DNA of 64,000 nt from Chrysoperla carnea (Eukaryota > Arthropoda > Insecta > Neuroptera > Chrysopidae): contig NC_058339.1 in the NCBI RefSeq assembly GCF_905475395.1, positions 38,511,172 to 38,575,171 of the forward strand, read 5' to 3'. This document shows, piece by piece, positions 1 through 11,989 of this stretch (the stretch's first letter is position 1; the number at the start of each line of letters is the position of its first letter). The position numbers and the translations under genes were made by a program. Under the pieces are notes generated by a model. That model searched no databases and was not told the DNA's origin. It worked only from the letters and a program-made list of their open reading frames with translations.

Positions 1-1124
1 ATTTCCAAAAATACAAACAAAAAAAGTAAATTATTTCTCAAACAGTTTAGGCAAAGTGTATTAAATCCTTGTATCTTTGTGTATTTTTAATGTTATGATC
101 AGCATCTTGTTAGGATTAAAAAAAGAATGTTTTACAATCTACAGACCGAATCGGAGAAACATTTGTGAATAATTATTTTAATAATTTCTAATAATTTAGA
201 CTTTTACCGAAAGAAAAAACACGTACTTAAACATTTAATAGTATAACAAAAGCTTACAGCTCGCGCTGTAAAAAGTTTGAAGTACTTAAATCGTTAACCC
301 TGAAAATCCTGATAAAGATAATCGTACTAACTAATTAAATTATTTTATTTATTGCCATCGATCCTTGATAAATGTGTGAAGTTTCAATTCAATCCGTTCA
401 ATTCAAAATGGGTGAAAATCACGGTCAAAGATTCCGTTACATGGATGCATACCAAGCTAATTAATAAAAGCGTGTTCAAAATTTGAATCCTTATATATAT
501 ATATATATTATAAATCTGAAAGTAAGGTTGTTTGTTTGTTTGTTATGCTTTCACGAAAGAACTACTGAATGAATTTCAATGAAACTTTACAATAATATAG
601 CTCATACATCAGACTAACACATGAGCTATAATTTATAAATATATATTAAAATAGAAAAATTAATTTTTTCTTTGAAATTTTACTGCGCCATCTATGAACA
701 CCATTTTAAAGCTAAATTAAAGATTTCTATAAAAATGGTGAGCGAGATACAATTTATGAAAGGGGTATAAGTGAAAGCAAAGAAGAGGAAGGCTATAACG
801 CGATGGTCTTTACTTTTAACCCTAGCGAAGTGGATGGGTATCAAGCTAGTATTAAATAAATGTGTGTACGATTCAATTTACTTTTCAGAGAAATTGATGA
901 AACAATGGGATAATATGAGTTTTAATGGTATTCAGGAAGAAATTAATTATTGTGGCTAATCTTAGGTGCCCTAGAGAAATTTAACAAAATTCAAAATTGA
1001 CTTAGGACCTTAGATAGTACCAAGCAGTGCATGTATTTATATTGAATGATTTGCTACGGAACCCTAATAATTAACACACTCTACGAGAAATCTTATAAAA
1101 TGATAATGATAAATATATGCTTAC
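1..1124. other. Left flank: DNAL4 intron with repeat debris
   Basis: This stretch lies 3' of DNAL4 exon 2 on the minus strand, so it should be DNAL4 intron 2 running off the window edge. I looked for the expected last DNAL4 exon on the minus strand and did not see it. It contains a short TA microsatellite near 493-508, a GTTT run near 527-542 and a degenerate repeat (515-850). No other gene is evident. Confidence 0.5.
515..850 (+). repeat. Degenerate dispersed element (Helitron-like or other insect repeat)
   Basis: It opens with GTTTGTTTGTTTG, then a passage resembling the common insect repeat phrase about pausing at 'ctactgaatgaattt', carries AGGAAGGCTATA near 787, and ends with GCGAAGTGGATGGGTATC followed by AAGCTAGT near 850. 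These blocks in this order recall a very common insect mobile-element terminus, often classed with Helitrons. The family assignment is from memory and weak. A 62-codon open frame inside (771-959) is not considered a gene. Confidence 0.3.
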
Positions 1125-1368
1125 CTCATTATTGTTAGCAAATTTTTCACAAGCAGAGACACAAAGTTCAACAGCTTCAGTTCTAGCTTCATCATTCATA
1201 TCGCAATGCTAAAAAATTAATTTCATTTTTAGTACAAATAAAAATCCAAAACACAACAATGACCCTAATAAATAATTAAAAGAAAAATACACATACGCGA
1301 ACCAAAGGATATGTGTGAACAATTTTACGCTCTTCTAACATATTTTTTGGTACATCTGCCTCTGCCAT
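1125..1368 (-). CDS. DNAL4: Dynein light chain 4, axonemal (5' part only)
   Basis: Two coding exons on the minus strand: 1368-1297 (24 codons, starts MAEADVPKNMLEERK, ends PLVR) and 1208-1125 (28 codons, starts HCDMNDEAR, ends FANNNE). Both are phase 0, with donors GTATGT at 1296 and GTAAGC at 1124 and an acceptor AG at 1210-1209. The sequence tracks human DNAL4 through the VRHSDMPEE...CVTACEKFSNNNE region. DNAL4 is a small LC8-type light chain of outer-arm axonemal dynein, acting in cilia and flagella; in insects that means sperm and chordotonal neurons. The remaining half, the LC8-like beta-strand part that ends the protein, must lie beyond position 1. The start ATG is the only plausible one and matches the family N terminus. 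Confidence 0.85.
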
Positions 1369-2155
1369 TGTTCAATAATTTTAATAAAAGGGAATACTAA
1401 AGGAATTTTAATTTCGTAAATAGTTATACATAACGAGTAGTATTGATTAAACAATATAAGTATTACGACCCTTCGATAACATGTGTGTATATCGTTATCC
1501 CTTAATACTCTTTGTACCATTCACAATGTATATTAGATAATGGCGCGAATATTTATAAAAATTGTATAAATTTTTAAAAACTATCATGTTTTTGTAAATA
1601 ATTAATTATACGATTACACAGTTTTGTCCTTCATTTGTAGAAAAAGAACAATAAAAAAAAAATCACATCCTCTTCATTTCTTGCATTGGTTTTAATCGTG
1701 ACCTTTGGTAAAACTTTTATATATAAAATTTAGTTTAAATATATTCTTTATTATCATTGTTGCTGTAAAATGCATTTGATTCAATATAAATTTGGTAAAC
1801 AAGTAGGATTTCAAATTAGAAATTGATTTTGCGAAATGTTGAGGAATTTTACAGTAATCTTTGATCAACCATGCCAAGCGGCCTAACGCCCAGGACAACA
1901 AATTTTCAGGGCGAAAAAATTTGGAGGGTGACAAAAAAAATTTTTCCCGCTATCTCAAAATATTTTGAAAAGTGTAATCGTATTGGAAACATATTCGAAC
2001 CAAATTAGCTTATTTATAAATGAGTGTTTATAGAAATTGTGCAAAAATGGGTTTGTTGTAAATTACGTACTGTTTTATTTGTTTTAAAGAGTCTTCTATC
2101 CACTGCTAGACCCGTTTATGTAAATATAATATAAAACCAGTGAAAATTACAAGTT

Positions 2156-2340
2156 TAATAAACCCCCGACAAATTTTTCGGGTACGGAATCCTAAATTCG
2201 CACTTGAAACATAGCTAAGAACATTCTCCATTAAATTACCTTTTTCCTTATACCCTTTTTCCAAACTGAACCGATTTTGGATATCATCGCTTTTTTCTTA
2301 AGTTGTTTCGGGTGCGGAACATTTTGCGCCTCCCGCGTTA
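2156..2340 (+). repeat. Dispersed repeat family B, copy 1
   Basis: Begins AAACCCCCGACAAATTTTTC and carries the phrase GCACTTGAAACATAGCTAAG, then CCAAACTGAACCGATTTTGG. The same order of blocks recurs at 58864-59095 (there GTACTTGAAACATAGCTAGG and CCAAACTGAACAGCTTTTG), and a shorter relative of the head recurs near 44173. This is a mobile-element-derived repeat of unknown class. Confidence 0.55.
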
Positions 2341-2687
2341 TAGACCATAATCTATACCTATTTTGTCTTACATTACTTTCATTTTTACTTTTTTTATCTA
2401 AGCATATATTTTTGAGACTATTGGTCTGCGCCATATTATTCTATGGTCTGTGCATACAATCTTTAAAATTAAATTTTAAATTACTGACGTAATTTATTTA
2501 GAAATTTTTATGAATTGTTTATTTAAATATACGAATTGCATGCACTACTAAGTTACAGAATAAAAAAAAACTATAATAAATGACCTCAAGAAACCTTGAA
2601 TCTAATTTGTGCTGGTAATTTATAAAAGAAAAGTAATTTTAATTTTATAATCATCGATTATAAATTAAGTTTTTTTTCTTACTAATA

Positions 2688-3249
2688 CAGTGTGTTCATT
2701 TCAAAATTATCCACCCTTAATATTTTTTTGAGTGAAAGCTCACGCCGATTTAGATGTCGAGAGGGAAGTTCAACAAAGGTAGGTACCTACCGAATATTAG
2801 GTTTTGTCCCTCCGCCCTTCTTTGGAAACATTGATGGACATCATTATTTGCCAAAAAAAAAATACATTCTGTTTTCGATTTTTCACATTTTTGTCTGGAT
2901 GTCTTGCGTTTAAAACTCGAGCAGTTCCTCGAGCATAAGCGTTTTTGAGCTGCGTAAGCGAAAATTATATCGATTATTTCTTCTAAAGTGTCTTTTCCGC
3001 AACAAATACTACTTTTAACAATACTCGTTAAATCAAGAGAATGATCTGTATCACAAAGTAGAGAGCTCCATTTTAAATTTCTCATTTGAAAGCGGGAGGA
3101 GGTGGCAGCTGTAGCCGAAGGAATAAAACTTAGAATTCTTTAGGAACCATTTTTGAACTTTCTTTCGATATCTAAATCGACATGTTTTCACTCAAAACAA
3201 ATCCGGGCCAAATTTATTAATTGTGGGCCCTTTGGAAATGTACACACTG
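2688..3249. mobile_element. Mariner-like MITE with TA target duplication
   Basis: The element starts CAGTGTGTTCATTTC after TA and ends with GAAATGTACACACTG before TA. The inner part of the two ends is also inverted: TTTTTGAGTGAAA and CGATTTAGATGTCGA on the left match the reverse complement of TCGATATCTAAATCGACA and TTTTCACTCAAAA on the right, so each terminal inverted repeat is about 80-100 bp with gaps. The length of 562 bp and lack of coding capacity indicate a non-autonomous Tc1/mariner derivative. Confidence 0.7.
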
Positions 3250-4574
3250 TATATTATGCTATTCTAGGAAATATGATTAATAAGTTTTTACTTATCTGAA
3301 TCTCAGGCTTAAATTAATTATTAACTAATAGTATAGGCAACTTAAAGTGTTTGTAGCCTAAATGCTGAAAAGAAACTATTTTCCGTTTAAATTCTCCCTA
3401 ACTCTTTTATGAAAAATCAATCATATTTTCTAGCCATAGTTTCTAGAAGACCAACCTTCACCAGATTAATGATAATTCTCACAATAGTCACAATGAAAGG
3501 GAGATCTTACCGCCCTCATCCTGTAAAATGGTAAAATTTTGCCTTATTGGTAAAATACCTACTTGCAAATATTGTCTTTTTTAACGAAAAAGATGCACGT
3601 TTTCTGTGCCGAGTATATATTTGGAAGAATAAACCAATGACTCAGTAAAACACTTATTATCGTAGGACGTATTATGAAATGTACACCGGATTTTTGAATA
3701 CTCAACACCAGAGCCAGATTAAGAAATTGCGCTCCAGTTTTCCGATTCGAACTATCGTTGTTTAATAAGAACATTGATAGATACATTAATCAAAAAGTAC
3801 TTTTGTAAATACCAGAATACATATTCTTTGACTATTGAGAATTACAACCTTGCTGTTCGTTTTTATTAAAATTCCTTTCTGCATAAAATATATGAATTAG
3901 ACTGTCATACTATCTAATCGTTTGCGATGTGATGTCTATTTTACTGTGTACGCCTCTGTAATAAAATCAGCAGGGGTTGACTTTGGTGACTGTAACTGTG
4001 ATGTTACCTTATCAAATCAGAGCCAAGGGGCAGTTAAAAATTTTAGATCTGAAAATAGTAATATCTTTTTCTGTCTGCATATTTAACAAAATAATAGCTA
4101 TTAAAATACTTGTCCCCATGTTTTTCGTTTCAATCTTATAAGTATTTTTAATAGCTATTTATTATTTTATGGTACATTAAAAATGTTTTTAATTTTTTCT
4201 ACTTTTTAGGATTATGTGAATGCATTGAATTCCATATAGCTCATCGGGAAGTTGTGTTTAAAATCAATTACAAAATTCCGCTAGGACATAAAAAAAGCGA
4301 GTTAGTAAAAACATGTTAATAAAAAACACTTAAACTACTTAAAAAATAATTTTTATCTTTTAACGAGTATTTTAAAGTACATAAAAGGTACAATGTTATT
4401 TTTAATATTAAAATTTACGTACAATGAACGTAATACACATAACGTAACTTATAACATAATATACATAAATTTATCACCCATCAAAAATGAGTATTATATT
4501 CATTGTGAAAAATATTATTTTAATTTTATACAAATATACAAATTTTAATAAAAATTTTAACAATACATTTTCTA

Positions 4575-7500
4575 TTATAAACCATTATAACGTATATCAC
4601 TAGTTACGCCACTATTCGATGATGAGTCACTTGTACCAAAACTAGGAAATAATGTTTGGCGAAGTGTATTATTCCATTTGGTTTCTTCTTCAAATTTTGC
4701 TGGCTCCCTATATGAAGAAATAAAACTTTTAAATTGTTGATTAAAAATTAATGTTTTTATTTCCAATTTTACCTAAAGAAGGCTAAATATTGTTCTAATG
4801 CAGCACGACTTGAACATGCACCCAGTTCTGGCCAATGATCAAACAATTTTCGTAAGTATTGTTCTAGTAATTTTCGACGTTTTTCTACTAAAGCAGCGTC
4901 CTATAAAAAATGTTTATTTATTTATATTCATTATAATTTATTCATGAGACACTTTGAGAAATTAAAGGAAATATAATAATGAATTCCCAAAAATTTGGTG
5001 TCGATACGTTGACGACGTTTATGACAGTTCAAAATTAAATATATTCATGGAACACATTAACGGCGAACGCAAAAATATAAATTTCACAACCGAATTGGAG
5101 TCGAATGATACTTTACCATTTTTAGATCCTTTAATTACTCGCCATAAAAACAAATTCGGTTTTGATATTTGTAGAAAATCAACTCATACTGATAGATACA
5201 TCACATCAGATTCTTACTGTCACCAAAATATACAGAATACCTAATAGAACATCATTTGTATATACGTATCCGAACTCACCATTTTGGTAGTTTGAACTAC
5301 TCCTCCAGAGGGTTTAGGCGTTACATATTTATAAGATGACTAAATATGACTTGATTACCCTCTGGAGGAGTAGTTCAAACTACCAAAATGGTGAGTTCGG
5401 ATTCGTATATACAAATTATGTTCTATTAGGCATTCTGTATTCTTTGCTATTACTTTATTGCTATCGCCATTATCTTACCTTATTTCCAATAGTTTTCTTT
5501 GGTGGAAATTTAAATTTGGCAACAGTTGGATCTAATTTTTTAAGCTGAGAATGTAATGCATGAAAATGTGCATAACGTCGAAATATATTCCATTCATGAT
5601 TACCAGCCCGTATATGTATTTGATAAACATGATGTGCACCAGACGATGAATTATTCGTTCTGGATTCACTTGATATTGAAGTACCACCAGAGGATAGAAA
5701 CGCTGACGGTATTGATATAAAGACTTCACCACGTAAATGTGTATTATTATCGTAAGTAAAATCATTACTTGATGAAGTAGCCATTGAAGATGTTATGTTT
5801 TGACTTAGTTGTTTTTTTAATCGTTGTATGACGGCATCTTTGAAATTAATTTGTTGTTGTAAATATTCGTTGAATTCCATTAATTCAGCATGCATTTCAG
5901 CAACCTAAATAAAATTATATTCTCAGATTTAATTAATGCTTTTTGAAACAACCTTGTAAAATAAAATTGATAATGAAAATATGGTTGGTGTTCTTAATAT
6001 TTAAACATTTTTCAACTTTCTAATAATTGACTACCGTGAAAGTATCATTTTCTTGGATTATACTCGACAATTAAATACCTTGAGGAGATCGGGTCTGGTG
6101 TTTACTTCTTCTTTAAGATATGCCATTTTGAAAAGTAATTAATACTTCAATTCAATTTTAAACTATCTTTTTTGAATCTAAAAATTAGCGTCTGCGTGTA
6201 ATCTTATTTCTAAAAAAGTTTCTCTTTAGAATGAGGCCACAATCAGATCGGTATAGAATTACCTCATGTAGACCGACGTTGAATGCTACCCCTTATTGAT
6301 AATGCTTGCATAATACAAAAACGCTAAGCATTAACCGCTAAGCGTCATACATTTGCAAATCATACTCACGCACGTGTGGTAATGTTTTACCAGGAATTAT
6401 TAAATAAACCGCAAAATTATCATTCAATTATCAATATTTATGTTGTCACTTTCAAATTACGTCGCATTTAACGCAACACACCGTATGCCAGCATTGTTTA
6501 TTGTGTGATCAAATTAACTTTTTGAATTTTTTCATTTTGAGTTCGGAGAAAAAAATTGAATTAAGTAGATAATTATGATACAAATTGAAGAAACTAAAAT
6601 CGAACATTTTTTGATGGTCGGAAAGGGTCCAAAAAAATGGTAAAGTGGCCTAATCCGGTCTTTCGCGTCATACACCGTCGGATTGAGTTAAAAATAAAAA
6701 GACTTTTAATAAGCTTAGGCACCGTAAAAAGACCAAAAAAATGATCTGGGAATGAACCCGATTGGTCCATCAATGTCCCCACAAATTGCAAAAAACCATC
6801 GATTTTGCTCGAAATTTCAAAAATTCATAACTCTTGTTGTTTTAAAGATGAAAAGCTGAGATTTAAATAGATTGTAGCTTTTGTGCCCATGAAGTATCAC
6901 ACACAATTTTTGCTTCAATAGTTAATCATAATCATAATTATCTACTTAATTCAATTTTTTTCTCCGAACTCAGAATTATCTAAAAATTGACGCCATTTTT
7001 TTTTTTAATTTGATCACACTATGAGTGTTCTAATTGGATTTTAAAGATGCTGTGCAGTTTAACTTTCAGATATTTCTTTGAAAAATGAAATTGAAATAGT
7101 CGTTTGACAATATTTATAGAGGCAGTGAATTTTTTGCGACTGTGAAATGCTTAAATAGATAATCTTACCTGAATTAATTTCGCTTCATAATGTTTAACTT
7201 CATCAAATTTCGATGTTTTTGAACTTTTATTTTCATCTATACTAGTTGTTGATGACATTAACGTTAAATTTGCTTCATCAGGATCCTTGTGTAACATTTG
7301 AACAGCGCCAATATATTTTTTTAACTGTGATTTTAACGTTTCATTTTCTCTAGAAAAACAAATTTAATTATTTTCACACAAGAAAAATTATTTTCTACTC
7401 TTTAGTATTTGATTTATTTTTGGTATTAGGCGAAGCCTCAAAGGCACAACTAAACCCCCTTCTCATTCCGAAATAGAGCCTAACAAAATGGAGTAATTTA

Positions 7501-10500
7501 AACATAATTAAAAAAATATGAAAAATTACAATTAATATTCTCCAAGGGATTTTTAAGGGCGCTAAAACCAACTAACTAGGGTTCAGAAAAGGATATCTAA
7601 GAATATCTGACTTTCCCATAGGTATATAGGGTATGTATGGAGAATGGTGAAACTATTCACGTTATGTATGCTTATGTAAATTTGTATTCGAAATTTTGAA
7701 CCTATCCGATTTGGGGAAAACCATATTTATTAATTATTATTGTTAAAACGTTTTTGAAAAAAAAAAGTTCAACTTACTTTTTTAAAGACTCATAATTTCG
7801 AGTCAAACTATCAACAGATGATCGATCCGAAGAAGAGGTTTCTAACTCATCAACAAAATGTGCTGACGAATCCATAGGTGTCATTAATTCTTCATGACTA
7901 ATATCACAAAATTCACTAGTAGGTAATACCATACTAATTGGAGCTGGTGTTTCTTCTTTTTCAACAAATTCTACAGCTTCAATAGAATCGTCATTGATAC
8001 CGCCTGCAGATGACGCTGAAGATGATTGTCCTCCATTATGACTACCTAGTGTTGACGAATTACCCGGTGGACTACAACTACTATCTATACTACTATTTGT
8101 ACTAATTGATTTAATATCATCACTGGAATTTGTAACTGTTTCGTTGTCATTCATTAAAAATGGATTTGTTTGGTTATCATCGTCATCAAATGTTATTATT
8201 TGTTTAGCAACTTTACGATTCTTTTGTTTGCGATCATTCTTTTTATTGTTGTTATCATTAGGGATTATTTGTGTTACGATTATTGGTTCATTTTTCATAT
8301 TTTTTAAGAATGTTTTACTGTTTTCAACGTCCGATAAATTTAATTCCATATTATTGATGTTTATTGCGAATAATATTGAGTTTAAACCTTAAAAAATATT
8401 ATTACGTGTTAAATTTCACTAAGTTATGGAACCTTACTCAGATAAAAATATTATTATTAATATGCTTTAAAAACAATAAGACTTGTGCGCAGAGGAGTAT
8501 CTAGTTAATCAAAGGCTCTGATGCAAAAAAACTGGGGCATTAACTATACCGTTCAGGTTTTATCAAATAACTGCAATAATTATCAAATCTGCTTCAGTAG
8601 GCTTCTCAACCAGCACTACAGTGGTCATATTAGCTGAGTCCTTATCAACAGAAATATTAGAGCCAAAACTACTCGTAGAAGATTGGCTAAAAAATTTGCA
8701 GTCAAAATCTGGAGTCAATTATAGAACACCCTGTATAAGAAAAAAAAGTGACTTGATTGATCTTAAAACGTATTGCCCAATTTACAGAAAACCGCCCGTA
8801 AAAAGAATTAAATGTTAAAATGCAATTTACCTGCTATCATATTCGTAAACATACAACTTCGTTCAGAATCTCGCATTAATGCCCAGTCTTCATAGTGAGC
8901 GTATAATAATTCCGTACTTTCAAGCATATAATGAAAATATCTATATTATATACATAAAATTATCTGTAATAGTATTTGAAATAATACACAAAACAAGGAA
9001 TATTTTTATTACAATAAACTAATTTTATAAAAAATAAGCATAAAGTATTATCACCTTTCCAATGTACGTTCATTCAATGATCCACGTATCCATGCTCGTC
9101 CGCGTCCAATATCTGTGTTGATGTTCTTTAGTACTGCATATCGTTCGCGTTCATGCGGTGTTAAAAATAATAACACATAATGCCAAAATACTAGAAAAAA
9201 AATTGTGTTCACCGTTTTAAAATCTGTATTGATTTTTTTTTTTTTCGTATGTGATAAATCACTTTTATTTTTCATTTAAAAAATAAATACAATATTTTAA
9301 TATACTTGATTAATTCACGGTCAAAGGTCTACTTATCAATAAAATTTTAATAAAAATACACAAATATTTTTATTATTTATTTTAGTTTTTCGTAAACAGG
9401 GAGTTTAGATTTGATTGGAGGTCTAAAGAGAATATTAAATATTGAAAATATTTGTATAAAGTATTTGTTTATAGACCGTGAAACACCACGATTTTTTTTA
9501 AAATGATGAATACATATTCGAAACTTCGTGAGTGGCTCCCTTTTGACGAGTCTAACAAACTTTACACTTTTTTTTCGAAAAGCCTACGTTTTCAAATAAG
9601 TATGATGGCATCATATTTGAGCTTTCGTTTTGAAAAAACGCAGCAGAGAATTTGTCGGACACTAAGACCTTAAAGGAGGAGTCTGGCCTTTTCTATACTA
9701 TTCATAGTTACAGAGATAAACGTTCAATGTTTTAAAATCAAAAATTTTATTTATTGTCTACAAACATCAAATTTTTTATTTAAAACATTGCAATGTAAAT
9801 AATAATGAACTTAGGAAACAAATACTAAGAGCATAATATCAAAAATTCCGATTTGAATTATATTCTTAGAGAATTTCTCGAAATTACAAACTTACAATTA
9901 TAAGATCGAAAAATTTAAAAGAACTTCCTTCTTAAAATTGTATCCTCTATATCAGTACACTTTCTCAATGCGATACAGTTTCGTACACCTTAATTTAAAG
10001 GACACAAATAAAATGACGTTACAATTTTATCGAATTATCGAATATAAGAATGCCTTACCTCATAAATATGAATATGGGAAGCAAATTACTTAAAATGCTC
10101 ATCAAAATACAACTGCACGAATATTATTAGCAAATTAGAATCAGAAACAAATGCCAAGTGAGTTGAGAGTAACTACTAGTCAACCACATCCTTGTTAAGA
10201 TAAAACTTTAATATCATATTTGCGTCAAAAATTATAATTTTACAATTACTTAAGCCTAATTAGTCACACTTTATAAAAATATGATTTAATCACAATGGCA
10301 ATTAACAGTGATAGTAGAAGTGTTCCCGGAGACTAACCAACTCTTGAAAGCCTAACCAACTTTTATAATTTGCAAAAATAATTCTTGAGGCATTATAAAA
10401 TTTTAATTCCTTAAAATTTAGTATTTAATGAAATAAAAAAAATTACGCTTACTTATCCGGGTTTAAAACTTTTCCTGACAGTTTCAAAATTGTATTTCAT

Positions 10501-11989
10501 TAATATCTAAATAAGATATGCCTGGACTTTGTACATAGATCGCTAAACACAGAGCTCAACGTCCCCCGTAACAAAGAGTACATTTTTTAAGAAAACAAAA
10601 AATAGTTTGCATCGATTTCAAAACGTAAACGCTTAAAAGGAAATTATTAGAAACATTAAAAAAAAAAAAAAAACAGCAATTTTGATATTCCCAAATCCCC
10701 TTAAAGGTGGAATTTTTTTCTACAGAATCACCCAGGAAGAAAAAATCGATTTCGCTTATTCGAAATTTCGAAAGTTTGTATTCTTCATTTTGTATCAAAT
10801 GAAAGACCTTAAATTTATTTAATTTTAATAAACAATTTTCTTTCTGTTGTGCATAGAAGTAAACAATGTTTTTAAAGTTATATTATTTGCAATGGAAACA
10901 TAATATTCGATTGGTGGTGTGCAATAGGGAATATTCATGTATTTTTTTTATATTTTTAATTCATAGTTTATACCCTTGTAACAAAGTAAAAAATATAAAT
11001 ACTGTTTAAAAACGCTGTATTTAAGTGTAAAAAAATATTTAAAATACATTATACTTTTGAGATATTTAAACGCAGTTTTTTGGCGCTCTCTGTTGCCGAC
11101 GTATAAGTACGTGATCTGTCAATTGGTGACAGTTCAATGTATAATTTACACTTTAAAAAAAATGAATTTACAACACAGAATTTACACTCGTTATTATTAA
11201 GTTTTCTAATAAAAAGCCGTAGAATAGTATAATTTAATGAAATACCATATAAAATGTAAGTGATTAATATCATACAGTATGTCAACAAATTTGACAAGCC
11301 CGTACTTTGATGTCACGTCCGTATAAAAATTTGAATTTCCGTTTTAGAAATTTTTAAATGCCATCACTGAATTTGTAGTTTTATTAATTAATTTTAAGTA
11401 ATTAAAAAGATATTAATTACTAAAATAATGGTTTAGTTGAAATGTTCAGTCATTAAAGTTACGGAAGAAAAATATTTGAACCAAAATTAAATTTGATGAA
11501 TATTCCCTATTTTTGTTTTACCAACGATTTAAAATTTCCAAGCAATATTCATCATACGTAACAAATGCATACTTTCATTTATATTTTAAAGAAGATAACT
11601 ATTATCTGCGAATTAACTCCCCCTCCTCTTCTTTACTTGAAAGCTGAGGTTATTATAAAATTATGTATTTTGAAACTCTCTGTATATACTAAATTCTTGA
11701 ATAAAGGAAAGTTTATCAAACCTGGTGTGTCGTCAGTTAAATGTAATCGTCCAGCAATTAATTTTGAAACTTGTTTTAATGTTGATGTTGTTAATTGAGT
11801 TGTTATCGGTGTCGATCTTAAACCGTGTGACAGAACAGCTTCCAAACTTGAACATAGTTCAGCAACTTGGATGTCTTTTTCCGATGCTAATTCTGTTTTA
11901 CCACCATACCGTATTTGACACTGTTTAACACAATTCAATAATTTTGATGCTAATTTCTCACGAACCTCCCCATGTTTTGTTGATTGCAT
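4575..11989 (-). CDS. Snx29: Sorting nexin 29 (RUN and PX domain protein)
   Basis: Eight coding exons on the minus strand: 11989-11722, 9190-9055, 8940-8831, 8387-7778, 7349-7169, 5904-5479, 4900-4773, 4707-4575 (stop 4577-4575). All junctions are GT-AG and phases agree, giving 663 residues. Residues 1-185 form a RUN domain (LNCVKQCQIRYGG, VFWHYV, TDIGRGRAWIRGSLNERTLE, ILFAININ). A Ser/Asp/Asn-rich linker follows, then a coiled coil (ENETLKSQLKKYIGAVQML, then VAEMHAELMEFNEYL). Residues 490-620 are a PX domain with the phosphoinositide-binding features RRY in WNIFRRYAHF, the FPPKK loop and VEKRRKLLEQYL. The PX family binds PI3P-type lipids on endosomes, and RUN domains bind small GTPases. The start ATG follows an AG that may end a 5' UTR intron and aligns with the vertebrate start. 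The introns are loaded with transposon remnants (Penelope-like fragment, 83-bp palindrome, two MITEs). Confidence 0.93.
4981..5242 (+). pseudogene. Penelope-like reverse transcriptase fragment in SNX29 intron
   Basis: On the plus strand, opposite to SNX29, a frame open from about 4981 to the stop at 5241 reads PKIWCRYVDDVY, then NINFTTELESNDTLPFLDPL and FDICRKSTHTDRYITSDS. YVDD is the reverse transcriptase catalytic box. The FLD...YRKPTHTDRY block downstream of it is characteristic of Penelope-like elements. Only about 85 codons remain; the rest of the RT and any GIY-YIG endonuclease are missing. The frame runs directly into the left arm of the palindrome at 5231-5439. Confidence 0.7.
5231..5439. 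repeat. 83-bp inverted repeat with 43-bp loop
   Basis: Left arm 5231-5313 and right arm 5357-5439 are reverse complements with about three mismatches. For example CGAACTCACCATTTTGGTAG on the left faces CTACCAAAATGGTGAGTTCG on the right. It sits in SNX29 intron 6 at the end of the Penelope-like fragment, so it may be an inverted terminus of that element. A transcript through it would fold into a long hairpin. Confidence 0.85.
6503..7019. mobile_element. MITE with TIR GTGTGATCAAATTAA in SNX29 intron 5
   Basis: The ends GTGTGATCAAATTAA and TTAATTTGATCACAC are perfect inverted repeats. Further in, GAGTTCGGAGAAAAAAATTG and AATTAAGTAGATAATTATGA at 6540-6580 are matched by their reverse complements at about 6934-6973. 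The 517-bp element has no convincing coding capacity, so it is a non-autonomous DNA transposon of unassigned superfamily. Confidence 0.75.
10924..11512. mobile_element. MITE family 'AGGGAATATTCAT', copy 1
   Basis: The ends AATAGGGAATATTCAT and ATGAATATTCCCTATT are inverted repeats. The interior (TTTTTTGGCGCTCTCTGTTG, TACGTGATCTGTCAATTG, GCCGTAGAATAGTATAATTT) reappears inverted at 16684-17227. It lies in SNX29 intron 1 and has no coding capacity. Confidence 0.8.

Larger units (their letters stand above)
1369..4574. other. Intergenic between DNAL4 and SNX29
   Basis: About 3.2 kb separating the 5' end of DNAL4 from the 3' end of SNX29, both on the minus strand. No coding exon is recognisable. 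It holds a dispersed repeat at 2156-2340 and a TA-flanked MITE at 2688-3249. The first few hundred bases should contain the DNAL4 promoter, but I see no core element worth calling. Confidence 0.5.

Noticed and set aside
771-959. 62-codon frame near the left edge
   Set aside because: It starts with a GTG, overlaps a degenerate repeat terminus, and resembles no protein; it is probably repeat sequence.
2750-3085. 111-codon minus-strand frame
   Set aside because: It lies wholly inside the TA-flanked MITE at 2688-3249 and has no recognisable domain.
6594-6791. 65-codon minus-strand frame
   Set aside because: Inside the MITE at 6503-7019 with no family signature; likely chance.
8621-8818. 65-codon plus-strand frame between SNX29 exons 3 and 4
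   Set aside because: Starts with TTG-type context and has no match I know; the nearby ACACCCTGTATAAG looks like a transposon terminus, so it is probably repeat-derived.
9051-9275. ATG-initiated reading of the SNX29 second exon
   Set aside because: The ATG lies in the intron; the acceptor at 9191-9192 and phase show that the true exon is 9190-9055.
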